Notes under the pieces: model-generated
The model's database searches: none
The model's input: only the letters and a program-made list of their open reading frames with translations
What the model was told of the DNA's origin: nothing
IMG/VR virus record: IMGVR_UViG_3300044630_001266
Span: 1 to 26,854 of that record
Direction: 5' to 3' (one strand)
Length of the DNA stretch: 26,854 nucleotides
Source of the DNA: a virus
Position numbers and translations under genes: made by a program
Part shown: positions 7,124-15,358 of the stretch, one piece after another
Position numbering within the stretch: the stretch's first letter is position 1
Layout: each line of letters opens with the position of its first letter

Positions 7124-7276
7124 TTAGGGTCTACCTTGACCACGATAAGCTTTAAACGATCTTCGCTTATGCTTATTCATCATAGAACTACTATGAAATC
7201 CATTTCCAATACTTGTACGTTTTGGTTGTGATTCTCTCTTAGTATTTGATCCATAATTTGCTGCACGTTTTGCCAT
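7124..7276 (-). CDS. Small basic conserved phage protein (50 aa)
   Basis: A 50-residue very basic protein, MAKRAANYGSNTKRES at the start and FKAYRGQGRP at the end, with KHKRRS in between. Small basic proteins with this NYGSNTKR...YRGQGR layout are, to my recollection, conserved in marine T4-like phages, but their role is not known. The charge and lack of hydrophobic core suggest RNA or DNA binding, or an internal virion protein. The frame fills the gap between the holin-like gene and the 19-aa frame. Confidence 0.6.
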   Translation of the reverse strand: MAKRAANYGSNTKRESQPKRTSIGNGFHSSSMMNKHKRRSFKAYRGQGRP

Positions 7277-7317
7277 AATTTATCTTTAAGTTGTTTGTTT
7301 AGTTTTTTTCAGTCATA

Positions 7318-7638
7318 TTAATCACGAACTGGAAAATTTGGTACAGGTGGTTTTGCTGCTGGTGGTTGCATTACTGTTGTTGTAATTGATGAACCATTAA
7401 GTTTTTCTTGTGTTCGCCCATAAGCAGTCACACCTAATATTGCTCCCATTGAAATATGAAATAATCCACCACCTTGTAGTGTTAATGGTGTCCATGCAGT
7501 AATCACTATTGTTTTTAAAAATGATATTTGTGCCACATTCCATAAAATAGGGAATACCATAAAGTCAACAAAACAAATAGCAATATACAGCCAAGCAATC
7601 GCTGGTCGCCATAAAGATTTAATTTCGTCATTATTCAT
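7318..7638 (-). CDS. Holin-like protein with three membrane segments
   Basis: A 106-residue membrane protein with hydrophobic segments at about residues 13-34, 38-52 and 56-72 and a proline-rich tail (MQPPAAKPPVPNFP). The opening WRPAIAWLYIAICFVDFMVF and the LTLQGGGLFHISMGAILG segment match the '3TM holin' family found in gene transfer agents and marine phages. Holins permeabilise the inner membrane at lysis. It is adjacent to another membrane protein but about 10 kb from the spanin cluster. The assignment rests on pattern and topology. Confidence 0.7.
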   Translation of the reverse strand: MNNDEIKSLWRPAIAWLYIAICFVDFMVFPILWNVAQISFLKTIVITAWTPLTLQGGGLFHISMGAILGVTAYGRTQEKLNGSSITTTVMQPPAAKPPVPNFPVRD

Positions 7639-7640
7639 AA

Positions 7641-8750
7641 TTATTCTTTCTTAGGAATCACAGAATTTTTAGGTTCTTCTGGTCTTCCATCTAATGGTCT
7701 TGTTATTGTTTCTTTTATATCTGATTTTCTTTCATACACATCTACGTTATCAATTTCATAAAACGCAGTAGGTGTCTTATTTGTATTTATATTTGATAAA
7801 TCGTTTGCTCTTTCTTTTCGCTTACGTTCCAAATATGAATTACCATCAGTTATTTTTTCTTTTACTTTATTTAAAGTTTCTTTTAATTTAGATTTTATCT
7901 CAGTTTTTATATCTTTAACTATTTCTTTTACTTCTGTTAATGGTTTAATAGTTGGTAATATTGTTAATGGTGTTGTTGGAGTTGGATCTTGTGGTTTTAC
8001 TCCGCTTGTAAATGCTATTTCTCTGTTCCAAGCAATTAACATCATAACTGCTAATGGGTCAAATACCAATACAATAATAATAATTACAAATCTTACAGCT
8101 TTCTCAAGTAGATTTTCATCTATCTTATCACCATATATTAAAGCAGCAATATATTTAATCGGACCAACTTCTGCTTCGATCTTTCTTAATTGTCCAGCAA
8201 TTGGTGCTCTTTCATTATTTAAATTATTAATTGTATTTTGTGCTTTTTCTATTTCAGCAACTAATTTATTTCTTTGTCCCTCTTGTTTGCGTCTTAATTC
8301 AGTCGCAGCATTAATACCTTTTTCATCATTAGTACGACCGATACTTTGTTCAACTAAATCATCTAATTGTTTAATAGTTTTTTGGTTTCTTGAAACTATA
8401 TCTCTTTGATATTTAATTTTATCATCTAATATATAAACTTTAGAAGATACTTCACCTGATGGTACTGCTTGATCTAAATGTGCTTTACTTAAAAAGCCAA
8501 AAATACCCATACTCGTTAAGAACATAAGTACAACTAATGATACACTAAAATAATATCTCATTACTTTTGTTATATCATTCCATCTTCTGTATAACCAAGA
8601 TGCAATTACTAATTTTGCTGTTTCTAAAGCTGTACCCATAATTGCTATTGGTATTACAGCTGTTGCAAATATTGCTATTAACCCAGTAATCGCATAAAAT
8701 GCTGCGATAGTAGATAGAAATAATGCGTTAATTAATAATAAGGTTTTCAT
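7641..8750 (-). CDS. Large membrane coiled-coil protein conserved in marine T4-like phages
   Basis: A 369-residue protein with hydrophobic segments near residues 3-45 and 66-87, a long charged coiled-coil region (about 103-195), a conserved GPIKYIAALIYGD, another hydrophobic stretch (about 217-241) containing FDPLAVMMLIAW, and a lysine- and proline-rich tail. The coiled coil between membrane segments and the VFDPLAV motif recur in proteins of marine T4-like phages annotated as membrane or virion proteins of unknown role. The ribosome site GGAAAG sits in the end of the upstream gene. Membrane remodelling or lysis-related action is possible because the holin-like gene is two bases downstream. 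Confidence 0.7.
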   Translation of the reverse strand: MKTLLLINALFLSTIAAFYAITGLIAIFATAVIPIAIMGTALETAKLVIASWLYRRWNDITKVMRYYFSVSLVVLMFLTSMGIFGFLSKAHLDQAVPSGEVSSKVYILDDKIKYQRDIVSRNQKTIKQLDDLVEQSIGRTNDEKGINAATELRRKQEGQRNKLVAEIEKAQNTINNLNNERAPIAGQLRKIEAEVGPIKYIAALIYGDKIDENLLEKAVRFVIIIIVLVFDPLAVMMLIAWNREIAFTSGVKPQDPTPTTPLTILPTIKPLTEVKEIVKDIKTEIKSKLKETLNKVKEKITDGNSYLERKRKERANDLSNINTNKTPTAFYEIDNVDVYERKSDIKETITRPLDGRPEEPKNSVIPKKE

Positions 8751-8753
8751 TTA

Positions 8754-8924
8754 TTACTTTCCTTCGTTTCCAAAACCATAAAATACAACTTTGCTATCTT
8801 TACCATATTGTGCTTGTACTGCTCTTGTAGCATCAGTCACGTTCATGGCACGTTGTTCGACTATAATTCCTGGAGTTTTATTGTTAATTACTACTAGAAA
8901 TCTAAAAGTTTTTAAAGGAATCAT
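8754..8924 (-). CDS. Small conserved hypothetical protein (56 aa)
   Basis: A 56-residue protein, MIPLKTFRFLVVINNKTPG at the start and YGFGNEGK at the end. It has a beta-alpha-beta appearance: a hydrophobic strand, VEQRAMNVTDATRAVQAQYG as a helix, then KVVFYGFG. Its ATGA junction overlaps the stop of the GIY-YIG gene, with AGGA close upstream, and its 3' end supplies the ribosome site for the large membrane protein. The family was not named, but it looks like a small modular fold rather than a random frame. Confidence 0.55.
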   Translation of the reverse strand: MIPLKTFRFLVVINNKTPGIIVEQRAMNVTDATRAVQAQYGKDSKVVFYGFGNEGK

Positions 8925-9343
8925 TTTCCTATATTATTTCTTGTAAATTTCATCATAATATTTTCATTATAATATTTGTTTTCACCATTAGGAAGTTTTG
9001 CGTTTAATACATCAAATTCAAACATATACTTTACTTCCCAATAATTAACTTCTCCTCTTGTTTTACAAAGTCGAAGTATTTCTCTTTTAAAATTTTGTTT
9101 TCCTATTTCTTCTATTTCTTTTAAAAAGGTAGATGAAGATCCCCAATATTCTTTCCAATCACTTTCTATTCTTGAACGTCTTTTATTAACTCTTCCTTTA
9201 AGTGGCTGTTTAGTTTTAGCAGAAGTAAAGTATTTTCTTCCTATATAAACTTTATTATTTAAAAGATTTGTAATAGAATATATAAATCCGAAATATTTTG
9301 AAGGATTAATGAACTCTTTGTTTTCGTATAACCATTGTGTCAT
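8921..9343 (-). CDS. SegE-like GIY-YIG putative homing endonuclease
   Basis: A 140-residue protein with a GIY-YIG module of the T4 SegE type: FGFIYSITN (18-26, in place of GIY), VYIGRKYF (32-39) with catalytic Arg36, then DWKEYWGSSS, IGKQNFKREILRLCK and a glutamate in RGEVNYWEVKYM. Such free-standing nucleases cut a neighbouring genome and spread by repair. It lies two genes downstream of nrdB, a common homing target in T4-like phages, while nrdB itself is uninterrupted. There is no separate DNA-binding domain, so it may be domesticated. No clear Shine-Dalgarno was found. Confidence 0.78.
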   Translation of the reverse strand: MTQWLYENKEFINPSKYFGFIYSITNLLNNKVYIGRKYFTSAKTKQPLKGRVNKRRSRIESDWKEYWGSSSTFLKEIEEIGKQNFKREILRLCKTRGEVNYWEVKYMFEFDVLNAKLPNGENKYYNENIMMKFTRNNIGK

Positions 9344-9351
9344 ACTTATAT

Positions 9352-9537
9352 TTATTCATCTTGTTCTTGATCTTGATCTTCAAACTCATTATCGTTATTA
9401 TTTTCAGCTATATCATGTGCGCACATTGGACAATAAGCAACATCTGCTTTAGACAATGTATCATCTTGAGTAGTAAATGAAATTTTACCCTCTGTTTCAC
9501 AAGACATACAATGAAATTTAACTGTTTGCGTTTTCAT
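9352..9537 (-). CDS. Small zinc-ribbon protein (61 aa)
   Basis: A 61-residue protein with two Cys pairs, CMSC at residues 10-13 and CPMC at 36-39, the spacing of a zinc ribbon, followed by an acidic tail (DQDQEQDE) encoded by a short tandem GATCTT-type repeat. A GGGGTG ribosome site lies in the end of nrdB, and the ATG overlaps the nrdB stop. Zinc ribbons of this size usually bind nucleic acid or a partner protein. The close link to nrdB is suggestive only. Confidence 0.65.
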   Translation of the reverse strand: MKTQTVKFHCMSCETEGKISFTTQDDTLSKADVAYCPMCAHDIAENNNDNEFEDQDQEQDE

Positions 9538-10538
9538 TATTTTTTAGCACCCCAAACATCACCCCAATTACCTTTTAGAGATCCTTTTGCATAATCAGTA
9601 ATACGATTTTCAAAAAAGTTTCCATGTATTGGAGCATTTATCATGTCCTCTACCCAAGGAAGTGGGTTTGTTTTTCTTTTATTAATACCTCGTAATCCCA
9701 TTGATATGAGTCTACGATCACAAATATAACGAATATATTCTTTCACCTCTTCTTTTTTTAAATTTTGCATATCGCCCATTGAGAAAGCAAGATCAATAAA
9801 GTTATCTTCTAACTCTACCATCTTTTCAGCGATATCATATATTTTCTTTTTAAGAGAATCATTCCATATTTCATTATTCTCTTCTATATATGTACGGAAT
9901 AATCTTATCATACTCTCACAATGTTGTGTTTCATCTACTATCGACCAAGTGACAATTTGTCCCATACCTTTCATCAAACCATGTCTTGGAAAATTTAACA
10001 ACATAATAAAAGATGAAAACAATTGCATACCCTCTGTAAATGCTGAGAATGCTGCTATACTTGTAGCAATACTTGCTTTGCTTGTAGATTTAGATGCTAA
10101 GTCAACAAAGTAATTATGTTTTGCTGCCATTTCTTTGTAATTATTAAACTCATTATAAGTTGCTTCTGGCAAACCTAATGTTTCAATTAAATGAGAATAT
10201 GCTGCTATATGTAAAGCTTCACGTGCTGCGAATCCACACATCATCATTCTTACTTCTGGTTGTGGAAAATATGGAAGATAGTTCATCACATAACCACCTG
10301 CTACATCAATATCCCCTTGTGTAAAAAATCTAAAAATATTTGTAAGAAAACTCTTTTGAGATGGTGTTAATTTACTTTTCCAATCTTTCACGTCTTCTAA
10401 CATTGGTACTTCTGTATGCAACCAATGTGATTGCTCGTGTTTAAGCCATGCATCATATGCCCATGGATAATTAAATGGTTTAAAATAATTTCTTTCTTTT
10501 GTTAAAGATAAAGTCTCTGTCGCTTTTGGCACGTTCAT
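9537..10538 (-). CDS. nrdB: Ribonucleotide reductase class I beta subunit
   Basis: A 333-residue NrdB, which holds the diiron-tyrosyl radical used by NrdA to make deoxyribonucleotides. Metal ligands are visible: Asp76 or Asp78 in TQGDIDVAGGY, Glu107 and His110 with the radical Tyr114 in REALHIAAYSHL, Glu169 in AFTEGMQLF, and Glu203/His206 in DETQHCES. Retention of the tyrosine favours class Ia-type chemistry. A good AGAGGA precedes the ATG. nrdA lies upstream on the same strand with four genes between, so both are probably expressed together. Confidence 0.96.
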   Translation of the reverse strand: MNVPKATETLSLTKERNYFKPFNYPWAYDAWLKHEQSHWLHTEVPMLEDVKDWKSKLTPSQKSFLTNIFRFFTQGDIDVAGGYVMNYLPYFPQPEVRMMMCGFAAREALHIAAYSHLIETLGLPEATYNEFNNYKEMAAKHNYFVDLASKSTSKASIATSIAAFSAFTEGMQLFSSFIMLLNFPRHGLMKGMGQIVTWSIVDETQHCESMIRLFRTYIEENNEIWNDSLKKKIYDIAEKMVELEDNFIDLAFSMGDMQNLKKEEVKEYIRYICDRRLISMGLRGINKRKTNPLPWVEDMINAPIHGNFFENRITDYAKGSLKGNWGDVWGAKK

Positions 10539-10556
10539 GTTCCTCTGTGTGTTAAG

Positions 10557-11243
10557 TTAAAAAAATAATTGTACTTTTCCGTTTGGATTAATGTAAATAT
10601 GTCCTTGTAATGTAATTCGTTTTTCAAAATTAGCTAATGCGTGGCGACCTATTCTATGCTGTTCTAAACCATTCCATATATGAAGTGTTCCATATTCATA
10701 TGGTATCATAGTTTCTTTTCCTGATGGCATTAACCACTCTAAGTGTGCTCCTCTTTCTGGCATTATAATAGGAGATAAAAAAGAAAACAGTCTTTTAGGA
10801 TCTATATTATCTTCCCATAAACAAAGTGTCGTATCAGTATGCCATCCGAATGGTTGAGCAGTTTGTTTTCCGTCAAATATATGAAATCCAGGAATTGGTA
10901 AATTTGGATAAAATTCAGTTTCTTTATAATTAAATACTTCAAACCACTTACCAACATTTTCAATTAGTTTTTTATATATTAGATCTTTAAATTCTTTTAA
11001 AAGTATTCCTTGAACTTCTTTGTTTATCTCACTTGTATCTTTGGGAGTAAGTGGATATATACTATCACCAAGTAAATATTGGTTTTTAGAATAATCAGAT
11101 TTCATATCAAGACTATTTTTATATACATTATAGTCGTGTAATTTTTTCCAATGTGATTTTAATTCTAAAACCTTTCTTGCTATTTGGTTTCGCTCGCCCT
11201 CTGAAAAGAAATTTTGTATTTCAGCAAAAGAAAAACGTTTCAT
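10557..11243 (-). CDS. Putative Fe(II)/2-oxoglutarate oxygenase, paralog of the next gene
   Basis: A 228-residue protein. I chose the ATG at 11241-11243 because it aligns with the start of the paralog at 11248-11946; an earlier start at 11321 would overlap that gene. Possible iron ligands are His135 and Asp137 (GWHTDTT) and His196 (EQHRI), with a likely 2-oxoglutarate arginine at 209 (KRITLQGH). The shared PGFHIFDGKQT segment (119-128) precedes the HxD. Family members hydroxylate proteins, nucleic acids or small molecules. The substrate is unknown. It is separated from its paralog by four bases. Confidence 0.68.
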   Translation of the reverse strand: MKRFSFAEIQNFFSEGERNQIARKVLELKSHWKKLHDYNVYKNSLDMKSDYSKNQYLLGDSIYPLTPKDTSEINKEVQGILLKEFKDLIYKKLIENVGKWFEVFNYKETEFYPNLPIPGFHIFDGKQTAQPFGWHTDTTLCLWEDNIDPKRLFSFLSPIIMPERGAHLEWLMPSGKETMIPYEYGTLHIWNGLEQHRIGRHALANFEKRITLQGHIYINPNGKVQLFF

Positions 11244-11247
11244 AATC

Positions 11248-11946
11248 TTACCAGTAAATATATGCTCTATTATCTTTAAGTACATAATGACCTTGTAAAG
11301 TAATTCTACTTTCTCCGTCATTCATACCAAATTTTTTCATCCTATGAAAATGATCACCTTTCCAATAATAAAAAGTATTTAAGTTATATAGCTTTACTTT
11401 TTCAGGATAATCTCTTAAAGCATCAAAATCATTTGTATCTTTATACTCTAAACCAGCAGGATCACTGCTTGGTGATTCAATTAAAGATAAAAAAGAATAA
11501 CATTGTTCTGGTTTATAATTAGTATCATATCTGCATATTGTAGTATCTATATGATATTCAAAAGGATGTGGTGTTTGCTTACCTCGAAATATATGAAATC
11601 CAGGACGTGGATATTCAGACAAGTAAGAAGTAGGCAATCCTGTTATATCTTTAATTGTACTAATTATTTTTCCATATAAATCAAAGAATGAAACATTTAA
11701 GTTTTCTGATAAAAATTTATTTCTTTGATCTAGATTTTCTAATACATATGTAGCATCACCTAAAAAATATTGATTTTCAGCTGACTTATAAAGTTCAGGA
11801 TCTTGTGCTGCTAAAAGTTTAGCAGATTTTGCTAAAGGAAAATCTTTTATATGTTTCCAATCAGATTTTAAATCTTCAACTTTATTTCTTATATTTAAAC
11901 GTTCTTCGTCAGTGAACCAATTATCTATATTTTTAAATGTGAACAT
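11248..11946 (-). CDS. Putative Fe(II)/2-oxoglutarate oxygenase, tandem paralog
   Basis: A 232-residue protein aligned end to end with its neighbour: opening MFTFKNIDNWFTDEER against MKRFSFAEIQNFFSEGER, then PGFHIFRGKQT and a HIDTT in place of HTDTT. Candidate ligands are His132, Asp134 and His201 (HFHRM), with Arg214 (SRITLQGH). It probably arose with its neighbour by tandem duplication. It lies between nrdA and nrdB, so a nucleotide or DNA substrate is possible, but a protein substrate such as a host factor is equally open. No strong Shine-Dalgarno was found. Confidence 0.68.
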   Translation of the reverse strand: MFTFKNIDNWFTDEERLNIRNKVEDLKSDWKHIKDFPLAKSAKLLAAQDPELYKSAENQYFLGDATYVLENLDQRNKFLSENLNVSFFDLYGKIISTIKDITGLPTSYLSEYPRPGFHIFRGKQTPHPFEYHIDTTICRYDTNYKPEQCYSFLSLIESPSSDPAGLEYKDTNDFDALRDYPEKVKLYNLNTFYYWKGDHFHRMKKFGMNDGESRITLQGHYVLKDNRAYIYW

Positions 11947-11950
11947 AATA

Positions 11951-12202
11951 TTAACTAAGTAATGAAAATGTAGTCGTAATTATCTTTTCAATTGCTGCTT
12001 TGTATTTCATTGTATCAGCTTCTTCTTGTATTTCTTCAATACGAGCCAAATCATTTAATAGATCTGTATATTCAGCTGTTGATAGTTGTCCTGTGTCATG
12101 TTGATGATTATATCTTATTACTTTAGTTGCTTTTTCTCTTAACCATGCATTATCAGATTGTGTTAATGCTTGCATTTCTTGTATTGCTTCATTTATAGTC
12201 AT
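11951..12202 (-). CDS. Small helical hypothetical protein (83 aa)
   Basis: An 83-residue, mostly helical protein starting MTINEAIQEMQALTQ. It has a GAGGAA ribosome site and its ATG overlaps the stop of the lipoprotein gene by one base. The middle (QLSTAEYTDLLNDLARIEEIQ) looks like a two-helix hairpin. It contains no membrane segment. No family was recognised. Confidence 0.55.
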   Translation of the reverse strand: MTINEAIQEMQALTQSDNAWLREKATKVIRYNHQHDTGQLSTAEYTDLLNDLARIEEIQEEADTMKYKAAIEKIITTTFSLLS

Positions 12203-12624
12203 TATTTGTTCCTCGCTGCAAGTGCATTTGCTATAATATCCACTTGTTTTGTTAAATTAATTACTTTTTCAATACAGTAAAGTTCTTTCATTTTACCTGA
12301 TTTAGAAGAGTCATAAAGACCTCTCATACTTTCAGAAAATGGTCTTACCATTTTTAAAACATCTTCATTTTCTTTTGCTGATGAATAGTAATACAGTTTT
12401 TCTTTTCCTTCCCATATTTTTACTATGGTTTCGTGTGATTTGTCACCAGTACATTGCACTTGTCGTACATCGTATCTTAGATTTGAAATCATTAACATTT
12501 CATTATCATCATATGCTGATGGTAATAATTTCTTAACTGAAAGTATTGCTGCAGGAATGCAAGATGTCAATACTGTTAAAAGGAGTAAAACACTCCATAT
12601 TCTTAACCCTCGCAAGCTAAACAT
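12202..12624 (-). CDS. Putative lipoprotein (140 aa)
   Basis: A 140-residue protein with a basic start, a hydrophobic segment and a lipobox ending LTVLTSC (Cys22), so it should be exported and lipid-anchored. Two more cysteines (QVQC and LYC) could pair outside the cell. A GAGGAT ribosome site lies upstream. The start overlaps the last codons of nrdA by 22 bases. Its role is unknown; superinfection exclusion or envelope action during infection are possibilities. It is longer than usual for an Rz1-type spanin subunit, and the o-spanin candidate of this window lies at 17560-17730. Confidence 0.65.
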   Translation of the reverse strand: MFSLRGLRIWSVLLLLTVLTSCIPAAILSVKKLLPSAYDDNEMLMISNLRYDVRQVQCTGDKSHETIVKIWEGKEKLYYYSSAKENEDVLKMVRPFSESMRGLYDSSKSGKMKELYCIEKVINLTKQVDIIANALAARNK

Positions 12625-14402
12625 GTATCCTCATTTGTTAAGTCTTTTATTTTAATTTCTTCTATGATTCTTCGTTCAATTTTCTTAGCAACTTTATCAG
12701 CTTTACCAATTTTCTCACTACGACAATAGTATAAAGTCTTTAAACCTTTTTTCCATGCCATAAAGTGACAAGCATGTAAATATTTAATATCCGTATCTGG
12801 TCTAAAGAATAAATTAACTGATTGTGCTTGGTCAATAAACTCTTGACGTATTGCTGCATGTTCTACAACCCAACGTTGATCTATTTCCATAGCTGTTTTA
12901 AAAGTATCTTTATCGTTTTCTTTTAATATATCTAAGTGTTGAACCGAACCATCATTCATTATAATACTCGACCAAATTTCATTATAATCAAGCTTATTAT
13001 TTTTTTCACAAGCTTTTTTAATTATTTTATCTAAGTGTTTATTTTTATTTATAGACGCACCAGAAAGAGTATCTTGTCTATAAACGTTTGCTCTAAATGG
13101 TTCAATTGATGGTGAAGTATTTCCCATTAAGATAGAAGATGAAGCATTAGGTGCGATTGCCATTACATGAGAAAATCTCTGTCCTGTTCCAACTGCATCT
13201 GGTGCTTCACCTCTTTCTTTTCCAAGTTTAATGTTCGCTTTATCTAATTGATTTCTAATATGCATGAACATTCGAGTATTGGCAGATACTGCCATTGCAG
13301 ACTCCCATGGAATATTTTTGCTTTGTAGGTAAGCATGAAAACCGAGTGCACCAACTCCGATACTTCTTTCTCTTTCAGCTGAGTATTTTGCTCTTGATAT
13401 AGCATTCGGAGCGTGAGTTATAAAATATGTAAGAACATTATCTAACATCTCTGCTATATCTGCTAAAAATTGGTCATCTTTCTTCCACTCATCAAAGTAT
13501 TCTAAATTAACTGAAGATAAACAACACACAGCAGTTCTTTCGACACTGGTTGGAAGTATAATCTCAGAACAAAGATTTGATTGATGAATTTTTAAATTTT
13601 TTGATTTAAGGAATGCTGGTAGATGTTCGTTTGATGTATCGATAAAATGAAGATATGGTTCTCCAGTCATCATACGCATTTCTAATACACGTTGCCATAA
13701 ATCTCTTGCACTTATATAAGATTTAACTTCTTGTGTATGTGGATCACGTAAAGCCCATTTATCATCTGCTTCAGTATCTAACATACATTTTTCAATAAGT
13801 TCCATGAACTCATGTGGTATATTAATACCATGATGCATATTTAAACAACGAACATTTGGATCTCCTGTTGGCTTTCTTATTTCTAAGAATTCAATTATAT
13901 CAGGATGAGATATATCTAGATAAGCAGCATACGATCCTCTTCGTGTGCGTCCTTGTCTGTATGCAAGTGTTGCTGCATCATATATTTTTAAATGTGGTAA
14001 TACACCTGTTGATTTATCATCAGCCGATCTTATTCCAAATCCTATACCAACTCCACCCCCAACCATAGATAGCCAGTTAGTTTCTGAAAGATTTTTAACT
14101 AATCCTTCAGCTGTGTCTTCTATGTAATTTAGAAAACAAGAAATTGGTAATCCTTTTTTACTTCTTCCAAATGAAAGGATAGGAGTAGAATATGATAGCC
14201 AATGTTTTGAAGCATAATCATAAAGTCTTTGAGCATGTTCTTTGTTTGAAGAAAATGTTTTACTTACGAAAGCAAATCTTTGTTGTGGAGATGTTTCATC
14301 ATCCTTCATATAGGACTCTTTCATACGAATTTTGCCTATTTCATCGAATAATGAATCTCGAGAATAGTCAACTCGTATGTCGTTGTATAGTTCTTGTGTC
14401 AT
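12603..14402 (-). CDS. nrdA: Ribonucleotide reductase class I alpha subunit
   Basis: A 599-residue catalytic subunit that reduces ribonucleoside diphosphates with radical help from NrdB. Key residues are present: Cys89 (PISCFLN) and Cys293 (AVCCLSS) as the redox pair, Asn276/Cys278/Glu280 in SNLCSEI at the active site, the radical-relay Tyr558-Tyr559 (TLYYCRS) and a C-terminal CxxC (Cys594, Cys597). The N-terminal ATP-cone of about 90 residues found in E. coli NrdA is absent, so feedback inhibition through dATP is probably lost, as in many phage enzymes. No strong ribosome site is visible before the ATG. Confidence 0.96.
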   Translation of the reverse strand: MTQELYNDIRVDYSRDSLFDEIGKIRMKESYMKDDETSPQQRFAFVSKTFSSNKEHAQRLYDYASKHWLSYSTPILSFGRSKKGLPISCFLNYIEDTAEGLVKNLSETNWLSMVGGGVGIGFGIRSADDKSTGVLPHLKIYDAATLAYRQGRTRRGSYAAYLDISHPDIIEFLEIRKPTGDPNVRCLNMHHGINIPHEFMELIEKCMLDTEADDKWALRDPHTQEVKSYISARDLWQRVLEMRMMTGEPYLHFIDTSNEHLPAFLKSKNLKIHQSNLCSEIILPTSVERTAVCCLSSVNLEYFDEWKKDDQFLADIAEMLDNVLTYFITHAPNAISRAKYSAERERSIGVGALGFHAYLQSKNIPWESAMAVSANTRMFMHIRNQLDKANIKLGKERGEAPDAVGTGQRFSHVMAIAPNASSSILMGNTSPSIEPFRANVYRQDTLSGASINKNKHLDKIIKKACEKNNKLDYNEIWSSIIMNDGSVQHLDILKENDKDTFKTAMEIDQRWVVEHAAIRQEFIDQAQSVNLFFRPDTDIKYLHACHFMAWKKGLKTLYYCRSEKIGKADKVAKKIERRIIEEIKIKDLTNEDTCLACEG

Positions 14403-14408
14403 AGTTTA

Positions 14409-14969
14409 TTATTTGTAGTATTGAATTACGAAACTGAAACGATAAGTGGGTGCTGATGGACTTGGTGCTGATATACAGTGTGGTATTGTGCCGTCAAAAA
14501 GTATTACTCTTCCTGGAATATAAAAAGAACAATATTCTAACTTACTCATATTTTGATTTGTAAACATAGTATAACCACCCCATTCAATATTCCATGTCAT
14601 ATTAGGGTAATATAATATAGTTCTTACATCATTTGATCCTGCAGCATCACAATGAAAACGATTCTTGTCGTGTAGTGTGCTTAAATTAACTCTTGCTTGA
14701 ATAATCTCGTATCCATCTAACATAGAAAGTATTTCTTTAGTTCCTTCTAAGTTAAGAAAATTTGATTGTTGTAATTGATTCCCTGCGAGTAGATTGCAGT
14801 ATAAATTAAAATCACCTTTATATTCTAATCTTGCTGTGTCACTTCCATCTGTAGTAAAATGCCTAGTTGAACAAAAATGATAAAGTCTTTCTCTATCTGC
14901 TGCTGAATAAACATCATCAAATATAGTTAATTGTCTATCTTCAATTTGTAAGAGAGTTTTATTCATCAT
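14409..14969 (-). CDS. Fe(II)/2-oxoglutarate-dependent oxygenase family protein
   Basis: A 186-residue double-stranded beta-helix protein with clear oxygenase motifs: His106-x-Asp108 in RFHCDAAG, RTILYYPNMTWNIEWGG (116-132), His164 in GTIPHCISA and Arg177 in TYRFSFVIQYY. It resembles the phage prolyl-hydroxylase-like family common in marine T4-like phages, whose substrates are mostly unknown. It is not closely similar to the pair at 10557-11946. The ATG overlaps the preceding gene by 11 bases. The length is complete for a minimal domain. Confidence 0.8.
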   Translation of the reverse strand: MMNKTLLQIEDRQLTIFDDVYSAADRERLYHFCSTRHFTTDGSDTARLEYKGDFNLYCNLLAGNQLQQSNFLNLEGTKEILSMLDGYEIIQARVNLSTLHDKNRFHCDAAGSNDVRTILYYPNMTWNIEWGGYTMFTNQNMSKLEYCSFYIPGRVILFDGTIPHCISAPSPSAPTYRFSFVIQYYK

Positions 14970-15150
14970 GTGCTTGTTTTATAATTTTATGTACTTCTGT
15001 AATATCTAATTTTTCAATACTGTCGATATTTTTCATTAGTTTATCTTGTTTCAAAACTTTTGCTTTATGTGCTTTAGCTAACTTAGTAAAATACTCAAAT
15101 GTTTCTTCATTATGTCCTAACACTGCAGGTTCTTTTTCTTTTGCTGGCAT
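14959..15150 (-). CDS. Small lysine-rich hypothetical protein (63 aa)
   Basis: A 63-residue helical protein starting MPAKEKEPAVLGHNEETF. The middle is rich in Lys and Ala (AKAHKAKVLKQDKLMKN). It overlaps both neighbours by a few bases, which supports translation. No family was recognised. Confidence 0.5.
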   Translation of the reverse strand: MPAKEKEPAVLGHNEETFEYFTKLAKAHKAKVLKQDKLMKNIDSIEKLDITEVHKIIKQAHDE

Positions 15151-15353
15151 TAGTCTTCATCCCTATCAAATACACTTCTCTTTAACATATGATAATATAG
15201 TATATCGTAAGTTATGAAATTTATAAATTGCATTACTACTGTAAATTTCATTTGTAGTAAATATTCAGGAATTATCAATATACATAACCATAAACAAATA
15301 CCATAATGCATTCTTTTATTTTCTGGTATAGTATAGAATAACCAATTCAACAT
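15150..15353 (-). CDS. Small two-span membrane protein (67 aa)
   Basis: A 67-residue protein starting MLNWLFYTIPENKRMHYG with two hydrophobic segments, about residues 17-33 and 35-56, and a charged C-terminus (KRSVFDRDED). It shares one base with the next gene. The topology would fit a small inner-membrane hairpin protein. Function is unknown; a holin-like role cannot be excluded, but nothing specific supports it. Confidence 0.5.
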   Translation of the reverse strand: MLNWLFYTIPENKRMHYGICLWLCILIIPEYLLQMKFTVVMQFINFITYDILYYHMLKRSVFDRDED

Positions 15354-15358
15354 TTGTA

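Noticed and set aside
12339-12655. Plus-strand frames across the lipoprotein gene
   Set aside because: They are antisense shadows of the lipoprotein gene and nrdA end.
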